Translations under genes and position numbers: made by a program | The notes under the pieces: generated by a model | Seen by the model: only the letters and a program-made list of their open reading frames with translations | Databases searched by the model: none | Told to the model about the DNA's origin: nothing | Part shown: piece by piece, positions 1-6,521 of the stretch | Layout: every line of letters starts with the position of its first letter | How positions within the stretch are numbered: position 1 is the stretch's first letter | From: an uncultured Prevotella sp. | GTDB taxonomy: Bacteria > Bacteroidota > Bacteroidia > Bacteroidales > Bacteroidaceae | Assembly (NCBI GenBank): GCA_937901345.1 | Contig: CALCHM010000156.1 | Coordinates: forward strand, 1 to 7,699 | Length of the DNA: 7,699 bases | Direction: 5' to 3'

Positions 1-1043
1 CGTGCAAGTAACTGCGGCATCTGCTCCAAAGCATCGGCATAACCCTGCTGGACAATCTCAGCCCCCGCCTTAAAATCAAAGACACTGAAATTAACATTGC
101 GCGATATGGTCATACCACACTCCTCGGGCAAAACATAATCGGTAGGAGAGGTAACCAACGCCATCATCTGAGCCTCAACCGACGAGTTTGGTCTGGCTGT
201 CTGCTTACTCTCAAGGCACACTGAGCCAATGATAAAGTCGGGCTCATAGAGCTTCTGCATAGGTTGCCAAGGGAAGTTATCGTAGCATCCGCCATCGACC
301 AACACCCTGCCTTGCTTATCGGTCACAGGTCGATATGCCATAGGATAAGCCATCGAAGCTCGCACGGCAAAACTTAGGTCGCCATCACACATAAGCACAG
401 GTTGGCGGGCATTCATATCGGTTGCCACACACATAAATGGCACCATCAAACGGTCGAAATCTGCACCACATGCCACATTGGCGGATGCAAATATCTCCAC
501 AAGAGCCATATCAATCTGCGAGGTGTCGATAAACGACGATGGCATAGCTACATTCAACGATGTTTTACGAGTTACCGTGTCGCGCTCGACATTCATATAT
601 AGGGATAATCGCGTCGCAGGCTTTTCTTGCTCCAAGAAGTAGTAGCGATACTTGTTATCAATCTTACCCATTGCCCACCTCTCGACATCACCCGAGAAGA
701 TAAGTTGCTCCATCTGCTCGGGAGTGTAACCTGCGGCGTAGAGCGCACCGACAATGGCTCCCATGGATGTACCTGCCACATAATCAATCGGGATATTGTT
801 CTCCTCCAAAGCCTTGATGACGCCTATATGGTAGAAACCTTTGGCACCACCACCAGCCAGCACCAAGCCTATCTTACCTTCGATAGGAGTCCACTCAACA
901 CCACCCACAGAATCAGGATGGAACATAAAAGTCCCCTTTTCGACAACATTTTGCTTACCCACCGCAGTGGCGAAAGCACTTTGTGCCGAAAAAAGCACCG
1001 ATAAATAGAGTGCAAATAGTATCAAAAAACGGGCAGTTTTCAT
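1..1043 (-). CDS. Patatin-like phospholipase, exported (partial, C-terminus beyond left edge)
   Basis: Serine lipid acyl hydrolase of the patatin family. Reading leftward from the ATG at 1043, 347 codons stay open to the window edge. Residues 1-25 form a signal peptide: a Lys/Arg start, a hydrophobic stretch FLILFALYLSVLF, then SAFA as a likely cleavage site. The patatin fold follows: oxyanion-hole glycines GGGAKG (64-69), nucleophile elbow GTSMG with Ser93, and the catalytic aspartate in DGG at Asp250, so the Ser-Asp dyad is complete. Family knowledge: many exported Bacteroidetes patatins continue into POTRA and outer-membrane barrel domains (PlpD, type Vd secretion); whether this one does lies outside the window. 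Codons are strongly GAG-biased for Glu (16 GAG, 3 GAA). It is divergent from pheS with an interlocked promoter region. The family is confident; substrate and full architecture are unknown. Confidence 0.93.
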   Translation of the reverse strand, partial: MKTARFLILFALYLSVLFSAQSAFATAVGKQNVVEKGTFMFHPDSVGGVEWTPIEGKIGLVLAGGGAKGFYHIGVIKALEENNIPIDYVAGTSMGAIVGALYAAGYTPEQMEQLIFSGDVERWAMGKIDNKYRYYFLEQEKPATRLSLYMNVERDTVTRKTSLNVAMPSSFIDTSQIDMALVEIFASANVACGADFDRLMVPFMCVATDMNARQPVLMCDGDLSFAVRASMAYPMAYRPVTDKQGRVLVDGGCYDNFPWQPMQKLYEPDFIIGSVCLESKQTARPNSSVEAQMMALVTSPTDYVLPEECGMTISRNVNFSVFDFKAGAEIVQQGYADALEQMPQLLA

Positions 1044-1052
1044 ATTTTTTCT

Positions 1053-1060
1053 TAACTTTG
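1053..1060 (+). promoter_or_regulatory. Bacteroidetes-type -7 element for pheS
   Basis: TAACTTTG followed by CA fits TAnnTTTG well, and a start near 1067 would give a leader of about 55 nt to the pheS ATG. I see no clear -33 TTG; the region 20 nt upstream falls in the first codons of the divergent patatin gene. The leader is A-rich, with no Shine-Dalgarno sequence, as is common in Bacteroidetes. Confidence 0.55.
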
Positions 1061-1084
1061 CACGTTACATATACCTCACGAAGG

Positions 1085-1115
1085 CAAAATTACTGAAAAT
1101 AATACAAAAAAACAA
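1085..1115 (-). promoter_or_regulatory. Bacteroidetes-type promoter for the patatin gene
   Basis: On the minus strand TAATTTTG (1092 to 1085) matches the Bacteroidetes -7 consensus TAnnTTTG. A TTG (1115 to 1113) lies 20 nt upstream, a suitable spacing for the -33 element. Transcription would start near 1079, giving a leader of roughly 35 nt before the ATG at 1043. It runs towards, and slightly overlaps, the pheS promoter. No start site has been measured. Confidence 0.55.
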
Positions 1116-1122
1116 TACAGCA

Positions 1123-2148
1123 ATGATTGAGAAAATTAACTCTTTGCTCCAGCAAGTGGAGTCATTTGCCCCAACTACGGCAGCCGAGGTGGAGGAGTTC
1201 CGCATTAAGATACTCGGTAAGAAAGGTGAGTTGAACGCCTTGATGGAGGAGTTCAAGCAGGTTCCTGCAGAGCAGAAGCGTGAGATAGGTCAGAAGATTA
1301 ATGCTCTGAAGCAGGCTGCTCAGGAGCGTATCAACACCTTGAAGTCTTCACTTGGTAGCGGTGCGGGTGTAAAGGTTGCAGCCGTAGATGATATGACACG
1401 TCCAGGCTCGGCAGCTGCCGACGGCACACGTCACCCAATCTCTATCGTAAAGAACCAGATTGTGGATATCTTCTCACGCTTGGGTTACACCGTAGCCGAG
1501 GGTCCTGAGATTGAGGATGACTGGCACGTATTTTCAGCAATGAACTTTGCCGATGATCACCCCGCACGCGACATGCAAGACACGTTCTTCATCGAAGCGC
1601 GCCCCGACATCATCCTTCGTACGCACACCAGTTCCGTACAGAGTCGTGTGATGGAGCAATCAGAACCTCCTATTCGTGTGATTTGTCCCGGACGTGTGTA
1701 TCGCAATGAAGCCATTTCCGCACGCGCACATTGCTTCTTCCATCAGGTTGAAGGTCTTTATATCGACGAAGATGTTTCGTTTACCGACCTCAAGCAAGTG
1801 CTTCTCACCTTTGCGCGCGAAATGTTTGGTGCTGACACTAAGATTCGCCTTCGTCCTTCTTACTTCCCCTTCACCGAACCTTCGGCAGAAATGGATATCT
1901 CATGTAACATTTGTGGCGGTAAGGGATGTGGATTCTGTAAACACACGGGTTGGGTAGAAATCCTTGGTTGTGGTATGGTTGACCCCAATGTGCTTGAAGC
2001 AAATGGCATTGATAGCAAGAAGTATAAGGGTTATGCCTTTGGTATGGGTGTTGAGCGCATCACGAATTTGAAATATCAAGTGAAAGACCTCCGTCTCTTC
2101 TCTGAAAACGATACGCGCTTCCTTGAAAACTTTATGTCGGCAAATTAA
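1123..2148 (+). CDS. pheS: Phenylalanine--tRNA ligase alpha subunit
   Basis: Class II aminoacyl-tRNA synthetase catalytic chain, which charges tRNA-Phe as an alpha2-beta2 enzyme with PheT in the cytoplasm. The 341 residues are full length. An N-terminal helical coiled-coil tRNA arm (about 1-85) leads into GTRHPIS and the conserved DDWHVF...HPARDMQDTFF block. Motif 2 is GRVYRNEAISAR (190-201) with HQVEG (207-211), and motif 3 is GMGVERI with Arg312. Four cysteines (261, 264, 269, 272) before GWVEILGCGMVDPNVL form a zinc-ribbon-like insert known from many bacterial PheS chains. The ATG at 1123 gives the usual N-terminus. pheT is not adjacent. Odd: synonymous codon choice changes sharply between codons 131 and 158 (Glu 14 GAG/0 GAA before, 2 GAG/12 GAA after), although the protein is continuous and normal; see findings. 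Confidence 0.97.
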   Translation: MIEKINSLLQQVESFAPTTAAEVEEFRIKILGKKGELNALMEEFKQVPAEQKREIGQKINALKQAAQERINTLKSSLGSGAGVKVAAVDDMTRPGSAAADGTRHPISIVKNQIVDIFSRLGYTVAEGPEIEDDWHVFSAMNFADDHPARDMQDTFFIEARPDIILRTHTSSVQSRVMEQSEPPIRVICPGRVYRNEAISARAHCFFHQVEGLYIDEDVSFTDLKQVLLTFAREMFGADTKIRLRPSYFPFTEPSAEMDISCNICGGKGCGFCKHTGWVEILGCGMVDPNVLEANGIDSKKYKGYAFGMGVERITNLKYQVKDLRLFSENDTRFLENFMSAN

Positions 2149-2181
2149 TTGGGATTGGCAAATTTTAAATGTTATACATAC

Positions 2182-2229
2182 AAAAAATAGAGAATGCATT
2201 TCCGTGGGGAGTGCATTCTCTTTTTATTT
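2182..2229. terminator. Rho-independent terminator, probably bidirectional
   Basis: The arms GAGAATGCA (2190-2198) and TGCATTCTC (2212-2220) pair perfectly. The inner TTTCC/GGGAG bases extend the stem to about 14 pairs with two G-T wobbles and a GTG loop. It is followed by TTTTTATTT on the + strand, ending pheS. Preceding AAAAAATA gives a U-run on the minus strand, so it can also stop dapA transcripts arriving from the right (dapA ends 59 nt away). Confidence 0.92.
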
Positions 2230-2252
2230 GTCTTGGGTTGAGTTAGAAATTT

Positions 2253-2278
2253 TCTAGATGTTCTAGATTGCTCTAGAT
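2253..2278. repeat. Three spaced copies of TCTAGAT
   Basis: TCTAGAT occurs at 2253-2259, 2262-2268 and 2272-2278, starts 9 and 10 nt apart, just after the dapA stop codon. Each holds the palindrome CTAG, a tetramer rare in many bacterial genomes. The near-helical period could suit a protein binding on one DNA face, or this may be a chance microrepeat. No function is assigned. Confidence 0.6.
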
Positions 2279-2287
2279 GCTAAAATC

Positions 2288-3163
2288 TTACTTCTTCAAG
2301 AAGTCGGCTATCTTTACCTCCGTTTCTTTGCGTGCGGGCACTAAGGGGAGTCGGAGGTTGTTTTTGATGGTTCCTTGAAGGGCGAGTGCACACTTTACGC
2401 CTGAGGGGTTGCCATCCACGAAGAGGAGTTTGTAATAATCATTAAAACCGTGGTGGATGGTTTGTGCTTTTTGTAAATCTCCTGCTTGGATGGCGTGAAT
2501 CATTTCGGCAAATTCGCCAGGGTGGGAGTTGCCAATCACGGTGATGGCACCCGTTGCTCCCGCGCTCATGAGTTCGAATGCGATGCCGTCATCGCCACTC
2601 AATACTTCAAATCCTTCGGGTGCGCCTACGATGATTTCTTCGATTTGAGCAATGTTGCCCGATGCCTCCTTTGTGGCAATTACGTTGGGACAATCACGTG
2701 CTATGCGCAGGGTTGTTTCGGTGGTGATATTCACTCCCGTTCTTCCAGGCACATTATACACTACGATGGGGAGGTTGGTGGCGGATGCTACGGCCTTGTA
2801 GTGCTGGTAGAGTCCTTCTTGAGAGGGTTTGTTGTAATAGGGTGCCACGATGAGCAATCCGTCAATGCCTTCGGGGATGTCCTTGAGTCCTTCAATGACC
2901 TTGCGAGTGTCGTTTCCGCCAGCACCGAGAAGGAGGGGAACTCTGTCCGCTACACGTTCAATAAAGAAGTGGGTGATGGCACGACGCTCTTCCATGTTGA
3001 GCGTGGGTGTTTCGGCCGTAGTGCCAAGTACACAGAAGAAGTCTATGCCTCCTTCCAATTGGTTGTCTATAAGTCGAGCGAGGGCTTCGAAGTCTATGCT
3101 CCCGTCTTCCATGAAGGGGGTGACAACGGCAACGCCGAGGCCTCTGAAGATATTTTGTCTCAT
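2288..3163 (-). CDS. dapA: 4-hydroxy-tetrahydrodipicolinate synthase
   Basis: Condenses pyruvate with aspartate semialdehyde, the first committed step of diaminopimelate and lysine synthesis; a cytoplasmic (beta/alpha)8 aldolase. The 291 residues match the family length. Catalytic residues are in place: Thr48-Thr49 in LGTTAETPTL, Tyr110 in PYYNKP, Tyr136 and Arg141 in YNVPGRTG, and the Schiff-base Lys165 in ATKEASGN. The GTTAE variant of the usual GTTGE is, as I recall, common in Bacteroidetes. The ATG at 3163 gives the expected N-terminus (NIFRGLGVAVVTPF). It lies downstream of ligA on the same strand, 163 nt away, but with its own promoter. Glu codons are mostly GAA (9 of the first 10), like the 3' part of pheS. 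An N-acetylneuraminate lyase is less likely because of the DapA-type Thr-Thr pair, Tyr110 and Arg141. Confidence 0.95.
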   Translation of the reverse strand: MRQNIFRGLGVAVVTPFMEDGSIDFEALARLIDNQLEGGIDFFCVLGTTAETPTLNMEERRAITHFFIERVADRVPLLLGAGGNDTRKVIEGLKDIPEGIDGLLIVAPYYNKPSQEGLYQHYKAVASATNLPIVVYNVPGRTGVNITTETTLRIARDCPNVIATKEASGNIAQIEEIIVGAPEGFEVLSGDDGIAFELMSAGATGAITVIGNSHPGEFAEMIHAIQAGDLQKAQTIHHGFNDYYKLLFVDGNPSGVKCALALQGTIKNNLRLPLVPARKETEVKIADFLKK

Positions 3164-3198
3164 TATGTAGTTAGACTTGTGTTTGAATTTTCAGTCTG

Positions 3199-3206
3199 CA
3201 AATTTA
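3199..3206 (-). promoter_or_regulatory. -7 element for dapA
   Basis: On the minus strand TAAATTTG followed by CA fits TAnnTTTG. A start near 3192 would give a leader of about 28 nt before the dapA ATG. No convincing -33 TTG is seen. The rest of the 3164-3326 gap is AT-rich, with no clear hairpin terminator for ligA, so some read-through from ligA into dapA is possible. Confidence 0.5.
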
Positions 3207-3326
3207 ACGATTTTCTATAAACTTGATAATCTAAAGGCAAAAAGATTGCGTTTTTTTCTTACACATTGTTTTGTTTCGTGCATTATTGCTTTCAGTGTGT
3301 TTTCTCTTTGCGCTTTTATTGCACAA

Positions 3327-5339
3327 TTATGAATCCTTCTTCATGTGAATCTTTTCCAGAAACGCTTCTTCATCCACGATTTCTACGCCGAGTTTTTGCG
3401 CTTTTTCGAGTTTTGAGGGTCCCATGTTTTCGCCGGCAAGGATGAAGGTGGTTTTCTTCGAGATGCTGGACACGTTCTTACCTCCGTTGGCTTCGATAAT
3501 GGCCTTGTATTCCTCGCGTGAGTGGTGTGTGAAGGTGCCGCTAATGACGATGCTCATGCCTTCGAGTAGGGTGGAGGAGCGTTGCATTTCGGGGAGTTCC
3601 ATCTGAAGTCCTGCCTCGCGTAGGCGCTCAAGAAGGTCAAGATTGTCTTGTTTTGAGAAGTATTCCTTGACGCTTTGTGCGATGATTTCGCCCACGCCTT
3701 CCGTCTCGAGTAGTTGCTCAATGGTGGCCGTTTGAAGGGCGTCTATGTTTTTGAATTGGCGTGCTAGGAGTTTTGCTACGACCTTTCCCACAAAGCGAAT
3801 GCCGAGGGCGTAGAGCACGCGGTCGAACGTCACGTTTTTGCTCTCCGCAATGCCCTCCAAGAGGCGTCGTGCCGATTTCTCACGATTGCCTTCCATGGTG
3901 GTGAGTTGGTCAAGGGTGAGCGTGTAGAGGTCTGCCACATTGTGAAGGATGCCTCGCTCAAAGAGGGTGGCCACGGTTTCGGGTCCAAGACTATCAATGT
4001 TCATTGCCTCACGCGAGATGAAGTGCTCAATGCGCCCCTTGATTTGAGGCGGACATTGGGTGTCGTTGGGGCAATAATGCGCCGCTTCGCCCTCATAGCG
4101 CACGAGGGGGGTGCCACATTCGGGACACGTCGTGCGGAACGCGACTTTTGGTCCTGGCATAAACGAGCGCGCTTCGGTGTCAACGCCCACGATTTGGGGG
4201 ATGATTTCACCCGCCTTTTCTACGTAAACATAGTCGCCCAAATGAAGGTCCAACTGATTGATAATGTCAGCATTATGGAGTGACGCACGCTTGACGATGG
4301 TGCCCGCAAGTTGCACGGGTTCCATATTTGCCACGGGAGTCACGGCACCCGTTCTTCCCACTTGGAAGGTCACCTCGTTGAGCAGGGTGCGACCGCGCTC
4401 GGCTTGAAACTTATAGGCGATGGCCCAACGTGGACTTTTGGCGGTAAAGCCAAGGCGCTCGCGCTGGTTGTAGTTGTTGACTTTCAGCACGATACCATCC
4501 GTTGCTACGGGTAATTCTCGGCGCATCGTGTCCCAATGGTCAATGAAGCGATAGATCTCTTCAAGGGTGTGCGCAAGGCATGTTGCTTCAGAGATTTTGA
4601 ATCCCCACGAGCGTGCCTTCAGAAGGCTTTCATAATGCCCCTCGGCGGTTTCTTCGGGAGTGTAAAGTTCGTAGAGATAGGCATCTAACTTGCGTTGTGC
4701 CACGACGGCCGAATTCTTGCTTTTGAGCGTTCCTGACGCGGCATTGCGGGGGTTGGCAAAGAGCGTCTCTCCGCTCGCTTCGCGTTGCTGATTGAGGGTT
4801 TCGAAACTCTGCCACGGCATGAGGATTTCGCCACGAATTTCGAATTCCTTGGGGTAATCCATTCCCTCGGGAAGGAGGAGGGGGATGGAGCGTATGGTGC
4901 GCACATTGCGCGTCACGTCGTCGCCCACTACGCCATCTCCACGCGTCACGGCACGCACCAATCTGCCTTCCTCATAGTGAAGCGAAATGCTGAGGCCGTC
5001 AAACTTGAGTTCGCAACAAATGTCAAACGCCTCGCCCTCTAACCCTTGACGCACGCGCTCGTAAAACGCCGCCACTTCCTCGCGATTATACGTGTTGCCT
5101 AGCGAGAGCATGGGGCGCAAGTGGGTAAATTGCTCAAAGTCGCCCGAGAGGTCGGAACCCACGCGCTGGGTGGGCGAATTGGGGTCAAAGAGTAGGGGAT
5201 TTTGCGCCTCAAGCAGGAGGAGTTCGTCCATCAACTGGTCAAATTCCTGGTCGGAAATCGTGGGCGCATTCTTGACGTAATAATTATAGTTGTGGTCGTG
5301 CAACAATTTGCGCAACTCAAGGATTCTCTGTTCTTGCAC
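3327..5339 (-). CDS. ligA: NAD-dependent DNA ligase
   Basis: Seals nicks with NAD as AMP donor; the essential replicative and repair ligase. The 670 residues are full length. Domain Ia (about 1-65, with HNYNYYV and ISDQEFDQLMDEL) is followed by the adenylation domain with the AMP-accepting Lys112 in ELKFDGLSISL, then SGTLKSKNS, DGIVLKVN, and KSPRWAIAYKF. An OB fold follows, then the Cys4 zinc finger (405, 408, 423, 429), helix-hairpin-helix repeats (about 440-580), and a C-terminal BRCT domain (about 591-668). The start is GTG: an in-frame TAA, which is also the stop of the preceding gene, lies 12 nt upstream, and the next Met (37) would cut into domain Ia. No purine-rich ribosome site precedes the GTG, so translational coupling to the upstream small gene is likely. 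It has no visible promoter of its own. Confidence 0.97.
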   Translation of the reverse strand: MQEQRILELRKLLHDHNYNYYVKNAPTISDQEFDQLMDELLLLEAQNPLLFDPNSPTQRVGSDLSGDFEQFTHLRPMLSLGNTYNREEVAAFYERVRQGLEGEAFDICCELKFDGLSISLHYEEGRLVRAVTRGDGVVGDDVTRNVRTIRSIPLLLPEGMDYPKEFEIRGEILMPWQSFETLNQQREASGETLFANPRNAASGTLKSKNSAVVAQRKLDAYLYELYTPEETAEGHYESLLKARSWGFKISEATCLAHTLEEIYRFIDHWDTMRRELPVATDGIVLKVNNYNQRERLGFTAKSPRWAIAYKFQAERGRTLLNEVTFQVGRTGAVTPVANMEPVQLAGTIVKRASLHNADIINQLDLHLGDYVYVEKAGEIIPQIVGVDTEARSFMPGPKVAFRTTCPECGTPLVRYEGEAAHYCPNDTQCPPQIKGRIEHFISREAMNIDSLGPETVATLFERGILHNVADLYTLTLDQLTTMEGNREKSARRLLEGIAESKNVTFDRVLYALGIRFVGKVVAKLLARQFKNIDALQTATIEQLLETEGVGEIIAQSVKEYFSKQDNLDLLERLREAGLQMELPEMQRSSTLLEGMSIVISGTFTHHSREEYKAIIEANGGKNVSSISKKTTFILAGENMGPSKLEKAQKLGVEIVDEEAFLEKIHMKKDS

Positions 5340-5351
5340 GGTTAGGGAGGG

Positions 5352-5684
5352 TTATTTTTCTTTTTCAAAAATAAATATTTCTGCCGCTTCAATTTCATCA
5401 GCATGAGCAAGCAAACGCTTCGCGATATCTCGCAATGAATCAACCACTAATGTGTATTCTTCTTCTGTGAATTGGTTACGATTTTCAAGTCCACAATTCT
5501 CTATTTTTTCGGACAACCATATTTTTGTATGCCCAAGATATTGCTTCGCAAATTCTTTTTCTGATACAATCCCTTCAAGTTCAATAAATGTATTCCAAGC
5601 GGCACCGCCCTTGGTTTCTATAATACACTTGCGATTTTCATTGGACTCCTCTGTTTGCCATTTTTCTCTTTTCCCTAAATACAT
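5352..5684 (-). CDS. Small DUF5053-like protein of unknown function
   Basis: 110 residues, function unknown. From about residue 35 the order VSEKEFAKQYLGHTKIWL, then SEKI...NQFTEEE and LRDIAKRLL resembles, from memory, the Bacteroides DUF5053 family, whose members read like 'S..yiA..YFGKS..WLyqRi...FT..E...L..aLkdIs'. The segment around 40-62 looks like a helix-turn-helix (short helix, Gly, recognition-type helix), so a DNA-binding role is conceivable but unproven. The N-terminus (1-25) is very polar, with no signal or membrane segment. It has a single Met, so 5684 is the only ATG start; an in-frame TAA lies nine codons before it. Composition is AT-rich: 41 of 120 bases GC at 5461-5580, against about 50-55% in ligA stretches. 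It ends 12 nt before, and in the same frame as, ligA. Likely accessory DNA. Confidence 0.75.
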   Translation of the reverse strand: MYLGKREKWQTEESNENRKCIIETKGGAAWNTFIELEGIVSEKEFAKQYLGHTKIWLSEKIENCGLENRNQFTEEEYTLVVDSLRDIAKRLLAHADEIEAAEIFIFEKEK

Positions 5685-5755
5685 AAAGCGATAGATTTTG
5701 TAATGATGATAAGTTTAACAAAAGGGCAAGGTTAGTCATGTGTCCTTTCATCACA

Positions 5756-5763
5756 CAAAATTA
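5756..5763 (-). promoter_or_regulatory. -7 element for the DUF5053-like gene and ligA
   Basis: TAATTTTG on the minus strand matches TAnnTTTG. A start near 5749 gives a leader of about 65 nt to the ATG at 5684. It is the only promoter I can see ahead of ligA, which makes ligA the second gene of this unit. It stands back to back with the trmD promoter, so their upstream regions overlap. No clear -33 TTG. Confidence 0.5.
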
Positions 5764-5785
5764 CGGAAATCCCAAAGATAATGCG

Positions 5786-5793
5786 TATTTTTG
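5786..5793 (+). promoter_or_regulatory. -7 element for trmD
   Basis: TATTTTTG followed by CA fits TAnnTTTG. A start near 5800 leaves about 35 nt before the ATG at 5835. This rules against an upstream in-frame ATG at 5781, which would lie before the transcript begins. The element is 22 bp from the oppositely oriented one at 5756-5763. Confidence 0.55.
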
Positions 5794-5834
5794 CATGTGA
5801 AAAATTTAAGAACTTCCCTATTTATAGAATAACT

Positions 5835-6509
5835 ATGCGTATTGATATCATCACCGTTGTGCCCGAGATGTTGCACGACTTTATGAACCTCTCCATCCTT
5901 GGTCGCGCCCAGAAGAAGGGACTTGTGGAGATTCACGTTCACAACCTCCGCGACTACACGAAGGACAAGCACCGCCGTGTGGACGACTATCCCTTTGGCG
6001 GATTTGCGGGCATGGTGATGCAATGCCAACCCATCGATGATTGCATTGCGGCACTCAAGGCGGAGCGTGAGTACGACGAGATTATCTTCACCTCGCCCGA
6101 TGGTGAGCAATTCAACCAACCTATGGCCAATACGCTCTCGATGAAGAAGAACATCATCATCCTTTGTGGGCACTACAAGGGCGTGGATTACCGCATTCGT
6201 GAGCACTTGATTACGAAGGAAGTGTCCATCGGCGACTATGTCCTGACGGGTGGCGAATTGGCGGCGGCGGTGATGACGGATAGCATCGTGCGCCTCATTC
6301 CCGGAGTGATTGGCGACGAGCAGAGCGCCCTTTCCGACTCCTTCCAGGACAATCTCCTTGCCGCACCCGTTTACACCCGTCCCGCGGAATACAAAGGGTG
6401 GCGCGTGCCCGACGTGCTCCTCTCGGGGCATGAGGCAAAGATTAAGGAGTGGGAGTTGCAACAATCCTTGGAGCGCACCAAGCGCTTGCGTCCAGATTTG
6501 TTGGAGTAA
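5835..6509 (+). CDS. trmD: tRNA (guanine-N1)-methyltransferase (m1G37)
   Basis: Methylates G37 next to the anticodon with S-adenosylmethionine and so guards the reading frame; a SPOUT-class dimer. 224 residues. MRIDIITVVPEM is the family N-terminus, so the start is 5835 and not the in-frame ATG 18 codons upstream at 5781, whose extra residues fit no TrmD and overlap the promoter. Seen: DYPFGGFAGMVM (51-62), then the deep trefoil knot with CGHYKGVDYR (111-120), IGDYVLTGGE (132-141), Arg153 in RLIPGV and Asp168 in SDSF, which correspond to E. coli Arg154 and catalytic Asp169. It is slightly shorter than E. coli TrmD (255). It is first in a rightward unit with the 140-residue gene and the phosphatase. 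Glu codons are mostly GAG (13 of 16), unlike dapA. Confidence 0.96.
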   Translation: MRIDIITVVPEMLHDFMNLSILGRAQKKGLVEIHVHNLRDYTKDKHRRVDDYPFGGFAGMVMQCQPIDDCIAALKAEREYDEIIFTSPDGEQFNQPMANTLSMKKNIIILCGHYKGVDYRIREHLITKEVSIGDYVLTGGELAAAVMTDSIVRLIPGVIGDEQSALSDSFQDNLLAAPVYTRPAEYKGWRVPDVLLSGHEAKIKEWELQQSLERTKRLRPDLLE

Positions 6510-6521
6510 ATAGTCATTGAG

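Noticed and set aside
627..1004. Open frame on the + strand at the left end
   Set aside because: It lies opposite the patatin gene's catalytic core on the minus strand, which explains the region.
2486..3220. A 244-codon open frame on the + strand opposite dapA
   Set aside because: It is antisense to a confidently identified dapA with all catalytic residues; its composition (many Gly, Val, Phe, Cys) is typical of an antisense shadow and it has no recognisable domain.
3239..3258. A-run and T-run around GATTGCG considered as a ligA terminator
   Set aside because: The only pairing is five A-T pairs with a seven-base loop, too weak for an intrinsic terminator.
3215..3283. A 22-codon basic mini-ORF on the - strand between ligA and dapA, considered as a leader peptide
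   Set aside because: It lies upstream of the dapA -7 element, so it would not be in the dapA transcript, and there is no attenuator-like hairpin or run of Lys codons.
5638..5751. A 37-codon frame on the - strand overlapping the start of the DUF5053-like gene
   Set aside because: It would begin almost at the predicted transcript start, is in another frame and shows no recognisable pattern; it is probably chance.
5781..5834. Upstream in-frame ATG for trmD
   Set aside because: The extra 18 residues fit no TrmD, and the -7 element at 5786-5793 lies within them; MRIDIITVVPEM at 5835 is the family start.
5751..6464. A 237-codon open frame on the - strand opposite trmD
   Set aside because: It mirrors the well-supported trmD coding region, is rich in His, Val and Arg as antisense frames of this composition are, and matches no known family.
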